Assembly: GCF_031844685.1 (NCBI RefSeq)
Contig: NZ_CP134605.1
Coordinates: forward strand, 2,438,001-2,502,000
DNA from: Streptomyces sp. ITFR-21
GTDB lineage: Bacteria; Actinomycetota; Actinomycetes; Streptomycetales; Streptomycetaceae
DNA length: 64,000 bases
Direction of reading: 5' to 3'
Part shown: one piece after another, positions 1-9,204 of the stretch
How the letters are laid out: the number at the start of each line of letters is the position of its first letter
Position numbering within the stretch: the first letter of the stretch is position 1
Notes under the pieces: generated by a model
Seen by the model: the letters and a program-made list of their open reading frames with translations, nothing else
The model's database searches: none
What the model was told of the DNA's origin: nothing
Program-made: the position numbers and the translations under genes

Positions 1-617
1 GAGTGGTGGATGTTGATGATCCGGCCGGACAGCCTGCGGCACAGGTCGTCGGAGATCACCTGCATGTAGCGGGCCAGGACGACGAGCTCCACGCCCTCCT
101 TCTCCACCACCTCCAGCAGCCGCGCCTCCGCGTCCGCCTTGCCGTCACGGGGGACGGGGATGTGGTGGAACGGGACGCCGTAGGAGCCGACGAGGTCCCG
201 GAAGTCGGTGTGGTTGGAGACGACCGCGGCGATCTCCACCGGCAGGGCGCCGATGCTGGTCCGGAACAGCAGGTCGTTCAGGCAGTGGCCGAACTTGCTG
301 ACCATGAGGACGACGCGCATGCGCTCGGCGGCCGGGTGGATCCGCCAGTCCATGTGGTAGGCGCCGCCCACCGCGGCGAAGCTCGCCCGCAGCCTGTCCG
401 CGGTCACCTCGGACTCGGCGGAGAAGTGGACGCGCATGAAGAACAGCCCGGTGTCCTGGTCGCCGAACTGCTGGCTGTCGACGATGTTGCAGCCGGTCAT
501 GAAGAGATAGCTGGAGACCGCGTGCACGATGCCCTGCTTGTCGGGGCACGACAGGGTCAGGACGTACTGCGACGGCGACTGCGGTTCGGCCGGCTGCGGC
601 GGCTGCTGATCGTTCAC
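1..617 (-). CDS. purU: Formyltetrahydrofolate deformylase, 3' end beyond window
   Basis: Hydrolyses 10-formyl-THF to THF and formate, linking the one-carbon pool to purine synthesis in the cytosol. The translation opens with an ACT domain (roughly residues 18-95, beginning YVLTLSCPDKQGIVHAV), followed by the formyltransferase-like domain with the PurU-typical stretch VVSNHTDFRDL and FHHIPVP. About 205 of the usual 280-290 residues are visible; the catalytic C-terminal part lies to the left of the window. I chose the GTG at 617 because it directly precedes a short flexible leader before the ACT domain; the Shine-Dalgarno there is weak. Identification is firm from the two-domain order. Confidence 0.9.
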   Translation of the reverse strand, partial: MNDQQPPQPAEPQSPSQYVLTLSCPDKQGIVHAVSSYLFMTGCNIVDSQQFGDQDTGLFFMRVHFSAESEVTADRLRASFAAVGGAYHMDWRIHPAAERMRVVLMVSKFGHCLNDLLFRTSIGALPVEIAAVVSNHTDFRDLVGSYGVPFHHIPVPRDGKADAEARLLEVVEKEGVELVVLARYMQVISDDLCRRLSGRIINIHH

Positions 618-714
618 CGCGCCAGCCTGGCACAGCGCCGGGCCGCTGGGCAGTCCTGTCCGGCAACCGGAACGGAACCCGCCGGGCGCCTGGCGCGTGC
701 CGTGCCGGGCCACC

Positions 715-1158
715 TCAGGGCGCGACCGTGCGGTTGTATATCGCCAGCACCTCCAGCGACCGCGGCGGCACGTCCGGATCCTCGCCGTCGGCGGTGGCCA
801 GCCGTACGTGCGCCTCGCGGGCCGCCCGGACCGCGTCCGGCCAGGCGGGGTGCTCCACATAGGCGCCGGCGGGCGCGTCGGCGCCCACCTGGTGCAGGAT
901 CTTCAGCACCCGGAGCACGGCGACGTCGACCAGCGCCGCCTCCTGGGCGTCGCGGAAGATCGTGCCGAGGTACTTCTCGGCGGACCAGTTGTCGAGCCAG
1001 GTGTCCTCGACGAGCCGGTACACGGCGTCGGTGACGTCTCCGTAGCCGTCGTGGCCGGCCTGCCATACGTCCCGCTGGAACACCGGGTCACTGATCATGT
1101 GCAACGCGGAGCGCACATTGCTGCGCCAGCGCCACCACGGCATGTCGTTGAGTGGCAT
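715..1158 (-). CDS. Conserved actinobacterial hypothetical protein
   Basis: A protein of 147 residues with a tryptophan-rich start (MPWWRWRSNVRSALHM) and the stretch DGYGDVTDAVYRLVEDTWLDNWSAEKY. It looks soluble, helical and acidic, with no signal peptide. I recognise the pattern as a protein widely conserved in streptomycetes but know no function. ATG codons at 1167, 1158 and 1143 are possible starts; 1158 is preceded by a G-run that could serve as ribosome binding site, although the spacing is short. It is separated by 97 bases from purU on the same strand and is divergent from the binding-protein gene to its right. Confidence 0.75.
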   Translation of the reverse strand: MPLNDMPWWRWRSNVRSALHMISDPVFQRDVWQAGHDGYGDVTDAVYRLVEDTWLDNWSAEKYLGTIFRDAQEAALVDVAVLRVLKILHQVGADAPAGAYVEHPAWPDAVRAAREAHVRLATADGEDPDVPPRSLEVLAIYNRTVAP

Positions 1159-1327
1159 GCCCCCCATCGTGGAGGAGGCACGGCCGCGACGGGAAGACTT
1201 CTCCGAACCTTGCACAGTCGCAGATCGTACGCATGCGAACGGCGGCACCTGTAATTCACCGGAAAGTGACCGCTTATTACGCCGCGGACACCCTGACGTT
1301 GGCGGCGAGCCGGAATGTTCCGGTGAC

Positions 1328-2587
1328 ATGACCGACCGGCGTGTGCGCAGGACCCGGATGGCCGCCGTGGCGATCACCGCCGTATCCGCGCTGCTCAGTG
1401 GCTGCGGCGTGCTTCCGGGGAGCGCGGGCGGCTCCCCGGCGCCCGTGGTCGTGATGACCTGGGCGCCCGTGGACACCAAGGCCACCAACATGCCGGGGAT
1501 GCTCGCCATGGCGGAGGTGGCGGAGAAGTACCTCAACGCCCAGGGCGGGCTGAACGGCCGCAAGGTCGAGGTCCTCACCTGCAACGAGCGGGACGACCCG
1601 GTCGCGGTCACCGACTGCGCCCGGCAGGCGGCCGACGCGGGCGCGGTCGCGGTGGTCGGCTCGTACAGCGAGCAGGGCTCGGCCTTCACCAGCGCGCTGG
1701 AGTCCAGCGGCATCCCGTACATCGGCGGCTACGGCATCACCGAGGACGAGTTCCAGAGCCTGCTGTCGTACCCGCTCAACGGCGGGCTGCCCGCGCTGCT
1801 GGCCGGCAGCGGCCGGCAGCTGGCGGACCTGTGCGAGAAGGTGACGCTGATCCGGCCCGACTCGATCACCGGCGACCAGTTCCCGCTGTTCCTCGATACC
1901 GGGCTGAACGTCGGCGGCCTCGCCGACGCCCGCGACATCCCCACCGCGGACGACTCCTCGGACTACATCGCGGTCGCCGCCCAGGCGGTAGGCGACAACA
2001 AGCTCTCCTCCTGCGTCTCGGCGGTGCTCGGCGACCACACCGGTACGTTCTTCGACGCGCTGCGCCGGACCGGGGACTCCCGGCCGAAGGTCCAGCTGTC
2101 GTCGGTGATCGGCAGCGTCCAGCAGTCGGTGGTCGACTCCACCGGCGGCCCGGAGAGCCCGCTGGAGCACACCTCCATCACCAGTTGGTACCCGCCCGCC
2201 TCCGACCCCAGGTGGGACCGGATGAAAGCGGCCGTCAACAAGTACGCGTTCGGCGACGACCGGATCGACCTCGCCGACCCCGGGGCGCAGACCACGTGGA
2301 TCGCCTACCAGGTGCTCGCCCGGGTGGTCCGGGCGATGGGCCCCGGGACCAGGGTGGACGCGGAGGGCGTGCAGCGGGCGATGGACCGCACCACACACCT
2401 GTCGACCGGCGGTCTGACCCCGGACCTCGGCTGGACCGACGACGACATGAAGTCCGTCCCCGAGCACGCCCGGATGGTCAACACCGAGGTCACCTACCAG
2501 CGGATCGTCAACGGCCGGCTGGTGTCGGCGCGGCCCGGCTTCGTGGACCTGACCGCGACGCTCAGGACGCGCAGGAGCGGGTACTGA
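1328..2587 (+). CDS. ABC transporter substrate-binding lipoprotein
   Basis: A secreted lipoprotein of 419 residues. The signal peptide has basic residues (RRVRRTR), a hydrophobic core and a lipobox LLSGC, placing the acylated cysteine at residue 26. The mature part resembles the type 1 periplasmic-binding fold used by branched-chain amino acid and amide binding proteins: an MPGMLAMAEVAEKYLNAQGG stretch, AVAVVGSYSEQGSAF, and a late YQVLARVVRAMG helix. No permease or ATPase gene adjoins it, so it is an orphan binding protein or serves distant components; the ligand cannot be read from sequence. The frame is open upstream to 1097, but the signal peptide fixes the start at 1328. It converges with the next gene. 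Confidence 0.8.
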   Translation: MTDRRVRRTRMAAVAITAVSALLSGCGVLPGSAGGSPAPVVVMTWAPVDTKATNMPGMLAMAEVAEKYLNAQGGLNGRKVEVLTCNERDDPVAVTDCARQAADAGAVAVVGSYSEQGSAFTSALESSGIPYIGGYGITEDEFQSLLSYPLNGGLPALLAGSGRQLADLCEKVTLIRPDSITGDQFPLFLDTGLNVGGLADARDIPTADDSSDYIAVAAQAVGDNKLSSCVSAVLGDHTGTFFDALRRTGDSRPKVQLSSVIGSVQQSVVDSTGGPESPLEHTSITSWYPPASDPRWDRMKAAVNKYAFGDDRIDLADPGAQTTWIAYQVLARVVRAMGPGTRVDAEGVQRAMDRTTHLSTGGLTPDLGWTDDDMKSVPEHARMVNTEVTYQRIVNGRLVSARPGFVDLTATLRTRRSGY

Positions 2588-2695
2588 TGGGCGCGGGCGC
2601 GGCGGCGGACCCGGCGGCGGCCACGGGCCCGGCCGGCGGCGGGCCTACGGGCCGGCCGGCCGCGGCGCCCAGCCGCCGGCCGGGCGCGGGCGCGG

Positions 2696-4189
2696 CTACA
2701 GCTGCCGGTACTCCCGCTTGGTGAGCCCGTACTTCCCGGCGATCGCGTTCCACAGCTTGACCGCCTTCTTCTTCTGCGTGGTGGCGGTGTAGCTCTGGGT
2801 GTCGCCCGCGGTGGTCTCCGAGGTGGACCGGGCGTGGCCGCCCTTGCAGGCGCCCGGGTCGGAACCCGTCTGGTCGGCCCAGTTGGCGTAGTGCACGTCC
2901 GCGGCGGCGGACGCCTTCCACGCCTTGGTCAGCTCTTCGGTGAGCGCCGCGTGGTTCGGCAGCCTGTCCACCGACAGGGTGCCGAGTCGGGTCACCAGCC
3001 CGGTGCGCTGGGTCGCGGCGTCGCGCAGCCTGGCGGAGGCGCCGGACAGGTCCTTGCAGTCCTTGACCGACGCGACCGCGGCGACCACCGCGCTGCGGCT
3101 GTCGCCGCTGGTGTCGAGCAGCGCGTCGAGGGCCTTCGCCTGCTGCTCGACCTCGGCCTCGTCACCGCTGCCGGCGGCCTGCCCGGAAGGGGCCGCGGAC
3201 ACGCTGGGGGCGGTGGAGACGGTGCTCTTGCCGGCCGCGGTACCGGGGTCGTCATCGCCGCCGCCCCCGCTGAGCAGGCCGCCGACGACGACGCCGGCCA
3301 CCACGATGGCCGCCACCGCGATACCCGCCACCACCTTGGGGGACATCCGCCGCCCGCCGCCCCGGCCGCCGTTCTCGTCGTAGCCGTAGCCGGGTTCGTA
3401 CGGGCCCGGCTGCTGCCCGTACGGGGGCTGCTGCTGCCCGTACTGCGGCTGAGCGGGCTGGGCGGCCTGCTGCTGCCGGTCGGGCGGCGCGATGATCCGC
3501 TGCCGCATCGGGGGCGGGCTCGGCACGTCGGTACGGAAGAGGTGATCGTAGTCGCTGTCGTGCTGCGGGGCGGGGGCGGGGCCGGACTGCTGCTCGTCGT
3601 AGCCGCCGCCGTACTCCTGGCCGTAGCCCTGGACGCCCTGGCCCGGCGGGGGCTGCTGGGGGCCGCCGTACCGCTGCTGGTCGTAGCCGGTCTCGTACGG
3701 CTGCCGCTGGTCGTACGCCGGCTGCTCGTAGCTCTGGGGGGCCTGCTGGGCGTAGGGCTGCTGCTGCTCGTACGGCTGCTGGTTCTCGGGGAAGCCCGGC
3801 AGCGGCAGCGCCCGCGTGGCCTCGGCGGGCGCCACGGCCCCCGGGTGTCCCGGGGCCGCCGCCTGCGGCGGTAGTACGGGTCCGGGGGCGCCGGGGTGCG
3901 GCCCGGCGGACGGGTCGGCGCCCGGGTAGGGGGGCAGCATCTGGGTCGCGTCGGCTATGGGGACCGGGCCGCCGGGGACGGGGCCGGGGCCGCCCGCGGA
4001 TCCGGGCAGGCCGGCCGGATAGGGCGGCAGCATCTGCGTGGCGTCGGCCGGTTCGGGCCCGGCGCCCCAAGGGCTGCCGCCGGCCGGCTGGACGTGCTCG
4101 CCGTACGCCGGGGGCTGGTTCTGCCCTGAGGGGTGGCCGGCGCCCCGGTACGCTTCCGGCGATTCCTCGCCGCGTCCGCTGCTGTGCAT
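2696..4189 (-). CDS. Single-pass membrane protein with long Pro/Gln/Tyr-rich N-terminus
   Basis: A protein of 497 residues. The first 280 or so are low-complexity, rich in P, Q, Y and G, with a repeated DATQMLPPYP motif (two clear copies) and many YGQQ/YEQ units, so they are probably disordered and cytosolic. One transmembrane helix follows at about 280-303 (VVAGIAVAAIVVAGVVVGGLL), then a Ser/Thr/Ala linker and a helical extracytoplasmic domain of about 150 residues with cysteines in DCKD and ACKG. It resembles streptomycete conserved membrane proteins of unknown role. ATG 4189 was chosen as the first ATG; a TTG at 4225 would add 12 residues. Confidence 0.7.
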   Translation of the reverse strand: MHSSGRGEESPEAYRGAGHPSGQNQPPAYGEHVQPAGGSPWGAGPEPADATQMLPPYPAGLPGSAGGPGPVPGGPVPIADATQMLPPYPGADPSAGPHPGAPGPVLPPQAAAPGHPGAVAPAEATRALPLPGFPENQQPYEQQQPYAQQAPQSYEQPAYDQRQPYETGYDQQRYGGPQQPPPGQGVQGYGQEYGGGYDEQQSGPAPAPQHDSDYDHLFRTDVPSPPPMRQRIIAPPDRQQQAAQPAQPQYGQQQPPYGQQPGPYEPGYGYDENGGRGGGRRMSPKVVAGIAVAAIVVAGVVVGGLLSGGGGDDDPGTAAGKSTVSTAPSVSAAPSGQAAGSGDEAEVEQQAKALDALLDTSGDSRSAVVAAVASVKDCKDLSGASARLRDAATQRTGLVTRLGTLSVDRLPNHAALTEELTKAWKASAAADVHYANWADQTGSDPGACKGGHARSTSETTAGDTQSYTATTQKKKAVKLWNAIAGKYGLTKREYRQL

Positions 4190-4596
4190 CGCCGCCCACT
4201 CCCGCCTCTGACCCCGCTGTCGCAACCGTCCGCCAACGCTACCGGGTTATCAGGAAAGCCGACCACGCGCCCGGACGGGCGAGCCCCGGGCCGCGCCCGG
4301 CACACGCGGCCGACCACCGGGCGGGGCCCGGCCTCGCCCGGTCTGCCCAGCACTTTGGCCACCCGGGTGCGTATGCGGTGTCGGTACGGTAACGATTCGG
4401 CGCACAGCGGTGATTGGCGCTTCCCTTCCGCGTCCGGGGCCGGTTGTGGGCATCTCCGCGGCGGCGCGGGCCCCGCTCCGCACGCCTGCCGCGCTCTCCT
4501 CGACCGACGACGCACCGCGCCGCCTGCCTCCGCCGCCTCACAGCGGCGACGCACCGGACCCCGCTCCGCCGCCCACGCAGATCCTGACGACTGTCC
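4190..4596. other. Intergenic, no gene seen
   Basis: This 407-base gap lies upstream of the membrane-protein gene and downstream of the regulator gene, both on the minus strand, so it probably holds the promoter of the former and the terminator of the latter. Reading frames here have no family resemblance, and I found no long perfect hairpin. Confidence 0.5.
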
Positions 4597-5976
4597 CTAG
4601 GCCGCTTCCCGTTCCGCCAGCCGGGCGTCGAACTCCCGCACCGCGGGCTCCGCTTCGTACGGCTCCAGGCGGTGGCGGAAGCCTTCCAGGTACTCGGTGC
4701 CGCGGTTGGAGCGCAGGCCGGACAGCAGGGCGACGGCCTGGGCGCCGGTGTGGCAGGCCCGTTCGACCTCCCGCTGCTGGACCTGGGCGTCGGCAAGCAG
4801 CAGCAGGTCGATGGCGCGGCGGCGGGACCGCGTCTCGGGGTGCGCGGCGAGTGCCTCCTCGGCGTGGCGGGCGGCGGGCTCTGCCTCGCCCAGGTCGCGG
4901 TGGCAGTGGGCGAGTTCGTCGGCGAGGTAGGCGCGGTCGAAGTGCGCTATCCAGTCCGGGTCCTCCTCCGGCCGGGAGCGGTCCATGGCCTCGGTGGCGA
5001 GCCCGGCGACGGCGGCGAAGGTGCGGGCGTCGCCGAGCAGGGCGTGGCCGCGGGCCTCGGCGGCGTAGAACATCGCCTCGGCGGTGGCGGTGACCTGGCC
5101 ACGGGCGCCTTCCTGGGCGGCACGGGCGAGTTGGGCGATCTCGCGCGGGTTGCCGAGGGAGGCGGCGAGGTGGCTCATGCCGGCGGCGAGGATGTATCCG
5201 CCGTACCCGCGGTCGCCGGCAGCCTGAGCGAGCCGCAGTGCCTGGATGTAGTAGCGCTGGGCCAGGCCGGGCTGGCCGGTGTCGACCGCCATATACCCGG
5301 CGAGCTCGGTCAACCGGGCGACGGCGGAGAAGAGTTGGCGGCCCACCGCCTCCCGGTAGCTCCCGCCGAGCAGCCCGGAGACGACGCTGTTGAGGTAGTG
5401 CACGACGACCGGCCGCACATGGCCGCTGCCGAAGCGGTGGTCGAGGTCGGTGAGCGCCTGAGTGGTGGCCTTGACCGCCGCGACGTCCGACATGCCCACC
5501 AGGGCCCCGCCGTTGCGGGCCACGCCCTGGTCGGGGCGGGTGATCAGCCAGTCCCGGCTGGGCTCGACGAGCGCGGAGGCGGCGACGGTGGAGCCGGTGA
5601 GGAAGTCACGGCGGCCGACGTCGCTGCGCCACAGCTCGCAGACCTGCTCGATCGCGCCGAGCACGGTCGGCGCGAAGTGCAGGCCGATGCCGGTGGCCAG
5701 GTTCTTGCCGTTGGCCATGCCGATCTCGTCTATGGAGACGGCCCGGCCGAGCTTGCGGCCCAGCGCCTCGGCGATGATGCCCGGTGCCCGGCCGCGCGGC
5801 TGCTGGCCGCGCAGCCAACGGGCCACGGACGTCTTGTCGTAGCGCAGGTCGAGGCCGTGCTCGGCCCCGCACATGTTGACCCTGCGGGCCAGCCCCGCGT
5901 TGGAGCAGTTGGCCTCCTGGATCAGTGCCTGGAGTCGTTCGTTGGGCTGCCGTGCCACTAACGGTCGCGCCGCCAT
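4597..5976 (-). CDS. NsdA-like DNA-binding regulator with TPR-like C-terminus
   Basis: A protein of 459 residues. Residues about 10-80 form a helix-turn-helix region (RLQALIQEANCSNAGLARRV, then KTSVARWLRGQQPRGRAPG), followed by a long all-helical part with repeated TPR-like hairpins (AGYMAVDTGQPGLAQRYYIQ, FYAAEARGHALLGDARTF). This is the architecture of NsdA/NsdB-type streptomycete regulators, some of which repress antibiotic production and sporulation; which paralogue this is cannot be settled by eye. ATG 5976 has a good G-rich Shine-Dalgarno (GAGGGGGG) five bases upstream; an upstream start at 6015 has none. Confidence 0.8.
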   Translation of the reverse strand: MAARPLVARQPNERLQALIQEANCSNAGLARRVNMCGAEHGLDLRYDKTSVARWLRGQQPRGRAPGIIAEALGRKLGRAVSIDEIGMANGKNLATGIGLHFAPTVLGAIEQVCELWRSDVGRRDFLTGSTVAASALVEPSRDWLITRPDQGVARNGGALVGMSDVAAVKATTQALTDLDHRFGSGHVRPVVVHYLNSVVSGLLGGSYREAVGRQLFSAVARLTELAGYMAVDTGQPGLAQRYYIQALRLAQAAGDRGYGGYILAAGMSHLAASLGNPREIAQLARAAQEGARGQVTATAEAMFYAAEARGHALLGDARTFAAVAGLATEAMDRSRPEEDPDWIAHFDRAYLADELAHCHRDLGEAEPAARHAEEALAAHPETRSRRRAIDLLLLADAQVQQREVERACHTGAQAVALLSGLRSNRGTEYLEGFRHRLEPYEAEPAVREFDARLAEREAA

Positions 5977-6574
5977 AGGTCCCCCCTCGTTGTCCCTCGG
6001 TTCGTCATTTCCCACCAGAAAGTCCGATTACGCTCGTAGTGGCGGAAATTCACCCGTGCCGGGAGGCACCCGGCGTCTGTTGACCGTCCGTTGTTACCCG
6101 GTTTCGGGGCCGGGTGCCCACACGCGCCCCCAGTCGTGCACCAGTGCGCCCACATGAGCGACGGGTCCCCCGTGACTCCTCGTGACGGCCGCGGTCGCGC
6201 GGCGCGCGGGCGCTACCGCCGGGGTTCCGCGACAGCTCACCGGCCGGACCGCCGCGGCGGCGGTCCGGCACCGAACGGGAGCGGCGGGGGACGCGCGGTC
6301 GGGCGCCCGGCCGCGGGCACGGCGGGGGCGCACCGCGCCGCTCGTGCTCCGCGGCGGTCGGCGCGGCCCGCGCCGCGCCGCGTGCTCCCCGTGCTCCCCC
6401 GCTGAGCCCGCGCCGGGCCTGTGACCCGGCGGGACCGGCCGTCACTGTCAGTGGTCCCCTCTAAGGTGGTCGCACGGATGATCGCAGGGCCGATCGCACG
6501 GACAAGCCGTGCGCGCCGCCGGGACGGGTGGCGGGGGCGCGGCCCGGGGGAGCAGCGGGGAGGGGTGCCGCGGG
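5977..6574. other. Divergent promoter region between regulator and ABC operon
   Basis: A gap of 598 bases between two divergent genes, so it should hold both promoters. The 6000-6100 part is less GC-rich than its surroundings. Frames on both strands give only Arg/Ala/Pro-rich translations without family resemblance. No clear operator or RNA was seen. Confidence 0.5.
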
Positions 6575-7462
6575 ATGGGGCGGCCGGAGGACGACAGGCA
6601 GGGTGCGGCGAACAGGCCGCGGCCGTACCGGGAGCTGCCCGTCTACGGGGCCACCGCGGCCGGGGCGCCGAGCGGTGCGGAGGGTGCGGGCGGCCCGGTG
6701 CCTGCGGTGCTGGTGCGCGGGCTGTGGAAGCGGTTCGGCGGGCACACCGCCGTCGCCGGCATCCATCTGGCACTTCCCGCGGGCCGTTTCATCGGTCTGG
6801 TGGGGCCGAACGGCGCCGGGAAGACCACGACGCTGTCCATGGTGACCGGCCTGCTGCGCCCCGACGACGGGAGCGTGCAGATCGTCGGCCACGACGTGTG
6901 GTCGGACCCGGTGGCGGTGAAGTCCCGGATCGGGGTGCTGCCCGAGGGGCTGCGGCTCTTCGAACGGCTCTCGGGACGTGAACTGCTCAGCTACACCGGC
7001 CGGTTGCGCGGCCTGCCCGGCCCGGAGGTCGACAAGCGGGCCGCCCAGCTGCTGGAGGTGCTCGACCTCGCCGACGCCCAGCACAAGCTGGTGGTCGACT
7101 ACTCCACCGGTATGCGCAAGAAGACCGGCCTGGCCGCGGCGCTGCTGCACAACCCCGAAGTCCTTTTCCTCGACGAGCCGTTCGAAGGCGTCGACCCGGT
7201 GTCCGCGCAGATCGTCCGCGGAGTGCTGGAGCGCTACACGGCCTCCGGCGGCACCGTCGTGTTCTCCTCGCACGTGATGGAGCTGGTGGAGAGCCTGTGC
7301 GACTGGGTCGCCGTGATGGCGGCCGGCCGGATCGTGGCGCGCGGCCCGCTCGCCGAGGTGCGCGGCGCCGCGCCGACCCTGCAGGACGCCTTCCTCTCGC
7401 TGGTCGGCGCCGACCGGCGGGGCGGCCAGGACCTGGACTGGCTCGGCGGAGGCGCCCGGTGA
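6575..7462 (+). CDS. ABC transporter ATP-binding protein
   Basis: An ATPase subunit of 295 residues acting on the inner face of the membrane. The Walker A motif is GPNGAGKTTT, the Walker B is EVLFLDEPFEGVDP, and the signature motif is the variant YSTGM in place of LSGGQ, as in ABC-2 type exporters. The H-loop lies in VVFSSHVMELVE. An N-terminal extension of about 45 residues (disordered, A/G/P-rich) precedes the domain. ATG 6575 is preceded by GGGGAGGGG at a good distance. Its stop overlaps the GTG of the permease gene by four bases, so the two are translationally coupled and form one transporter; the substrate is unknown. Confidence 0.88.
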   Translation: MGRPEDDRQGAANRPRPYRELPVYGATAAGAPSGAEGAGGPVPAVLVRGLWKRFGGHTAVAGIHLALPAGRFIGLVGPNGAGKTTTLSMVTGLLRPDDGSVQIVGHDVWSDPVAVKSRIGVLPEGLRLFERLSGRELLSYTGRLRGLPGPEVDKRAAQLLEVLDLADAQHKLVVDYSTGMRKKTGLAAALLHNPEVLFLDEPFEGVDPVSAQIVRGVLERYTASGGTVVFSSHVMELVESLCDWVAVMAAGRIVARGPLAEVRGAAPTLQDAFLSLVGADRRGGQDLDWLGGGAR

Positions 7463-9138
7463 CCGGGCCCGGAGCGCCGGCCGCCGCCGGGGCGCCGCCC
7501 GCCGCCGCTTCGGCCCGGGCCACCCGGGCGCCCTCGGTGACGCCCGTCTTCGTCCGGCTCAAACTGACGGTGATCCGCAACGGCCTGCGCCGGTCCCGGG
7601 GCCGCGCGATCGGCTGGTCTGCCGGTGTCGGCTTCTCGATGCTCTACGCGCTGGGGCTCGGCGCGGGCATGATCGCGCTGCGCGGCGGCCACTACGCGCC
7701 GGCCGCCGCCGTCGCCCTGGCCGTCTGCCTGGGTCTGGGCTGGGCGGTGATGCCGCTGTTCTTCTTCGGCGGCGACGACACCCTGGATCCGACCCGGCTG
7801 GCGATGCTGCCGCTGCGCCCGCGCCGGCTGACCACCGCGCTGCTGGTGTCCTCGCTGATCGGTGTCGGCCCGCTGTTCACGGTGCTGGTCTCCACCGGCG
7901 CGGTGGTCGCCGTCGCGCACGGCGGCCCCGCCGCGGTGGTGGCGGTGTGCGCGGTCGTGCTGCTGCTGGTGACGTGCGTGGCGCTGTCCCGGGCGGTGGC
8001 CGCCGCCAACACCCGGCTGCTGACCAGCCGCAGGGGCCGCGACCTGGCACTGCTCAGCGGCCTGTTCGTGGCGGTCGGCGCCCAACTGGTCAACCTGGGC
8101 GTCAGCTCGCTGTCCTCCGACGGCGGCCTGCGCCGGATCACGGCCGCCGCCTCGGTGCTGCGCTGGATACCGCCGGCCCCGGTCGTGGACGCGGTGCGCT
8201 CCACCGGGCAAGGCGCCTACGGCCTGGCGGCGGTGCAGCTGCTGTACGGGGTGGTGGTGCTCGCGGCGATCCTGCGCTGGTGGTACCGCAGCCTGTTCCG
8301 TCTGATGGTGTCGCCCGACGCCTCGACCGTCGTGGCGGCGGCGGACGCGGCCAGGAGCGCCGGCCGGGCCGGGTGGCCGGCGCGGGCCGCCCGGCTGCTG
8401 CCGGGCCGGCTGGTCGGCGGCCGGACGGGCACGGTGATGGAGCGCCAGTTCCACTACCTGTGGCGCGATCCGCGCTCCCGGGCGTCGCTGGCCACGGGCC
8501 TGGCGGTCGGCCTGCTGCTGCCGCTGGTCGCGGTGGTGCAGCACGGCACGGTCTACCAGTGCCTGTGGGCGGCGGGCCTGCTCGGCATGCAGCTGTACAA
8601 CCAGTTCGGCATGGACGGCTCGGCGTTCTGGACGGTGGCGGCGACCATATCCACCCGCCGGGACGCGGCGCTCGAACTGCGCGGCCGGGCCCTGGCGCTG
8701 GTGGCGATCGCGGTGCCGTACGTCACGGTGGTCACCGCGGGTGCCGCCCTGCTGCTCGGCCGGCTCGCCGCGCTGCCCGAGACGCTGGGCCTCGCCTTCG
8801 CGTTCCTGGGCGCGCTGACCGCGACCGGCGCGTATGCCAGCGTGCGCTTCCCGTACGCCGTGCCGCACGACAACCCGTTCGGCAACGCGGCGCCGGGACA
8901 GGGCGGCCTGGTCGCGCTCAACGTGTTCGGCGGCACGCTGAGCGGGGCCGTGTGCTGCCTGCCGGTGCTGGCGCTGTCGGTGGGCCTCCACCTCACCGGG
9001 CATAACGCGCTGCTGTGGACGGTGCTGCCGGCGGGGATGGCCTACGGCGCCGCGGTGGGGGCGGTGGCGCTGCGCTTCACCGCGCCGCGGCTGCTGGGGC
9101 GGCTGCCGGAGATCCTGGCGGCGGTGGGGAGGGTCTGA
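7459..9138 (+). CDS. ABC transporter membrane permease
   Basis: A polytopic membrane protein of 559 residues with about twelve predicted helices (for example AVALAVCLGLGWAVMPLFFF, VVAVCAVVLLLVTCVALS, AVALRF near the end). It starts at GTG 7459, overlapping the ATPase stop in a GTGA junction, and should form the channel of that transporter. The layout fits ABC-2-like exporters of large permease size found in actinobacteria. No substrate clue is present. Confidence 0.82.
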   Translation: MTGPGAPAAAGAPPAAASARATRAPSVTPVFVRLKLTVIRNGLRRSRGRAIGWSAGVGFSMLYALGLGAGMIALRGGHYAPAAAVALAVCLGLGWAVMPLFFFGGDDTLDPTRLAMLPLRPRRLTTALLVSSLIGVGPLFTVLVSTGAVVAVAHGGPAAVVAVCAVVLLLVTCVALSRAVAAANTRLLTSRRGRDLALLSGLFVAVGAQLVNLGVSSLSSDGGLRRITAAASVLRWIPPAPVVDAVRSTGQGAYGLAAVQLLYGVVVLAAILRWWYRSLFRLMVSPDASTVVAAADAARSAGRAGWPARAARLLPGRLVGGRTGTVMERQFHYLWRDPRSRASLATGLAVGLLLPLVAVVQHGTVYQCLWAAGLLGMQLYNQFGMDGSAFWTVAATISTRRDAALELRGRALALVAIAVPYVTVVTAGAALLLGRLAALPETLGLAFAFLGALTATGAYASVRFPYAVPHDNPFGNAAPGQGGLVALNVFGGTLSGAVCCLPVLALSVGLHLTGHNALLWTVLPAGMAYGAAVGAVALRFTAPRLLGRLPEILAAVGRV

Positions 9139-9177
9139 GCCTGAGCCGTGTCGGAGGGATCCGGGGGCGCCGCGGGC

Positions 9178-9194
9178 CGGGAGTCCTCCTCCCG
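9178..9194. terminator. Possible bidirectional terminator
   Basis: CGGGAG pairs with CTCCCG across a five-base loop in the short gap between the convergent permease and MFS genes. The stem is only six pairs, so the call is tentative. Confidence 0.35.
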
Positions 9195-9204
9195 CGGCGG
9201 GGGC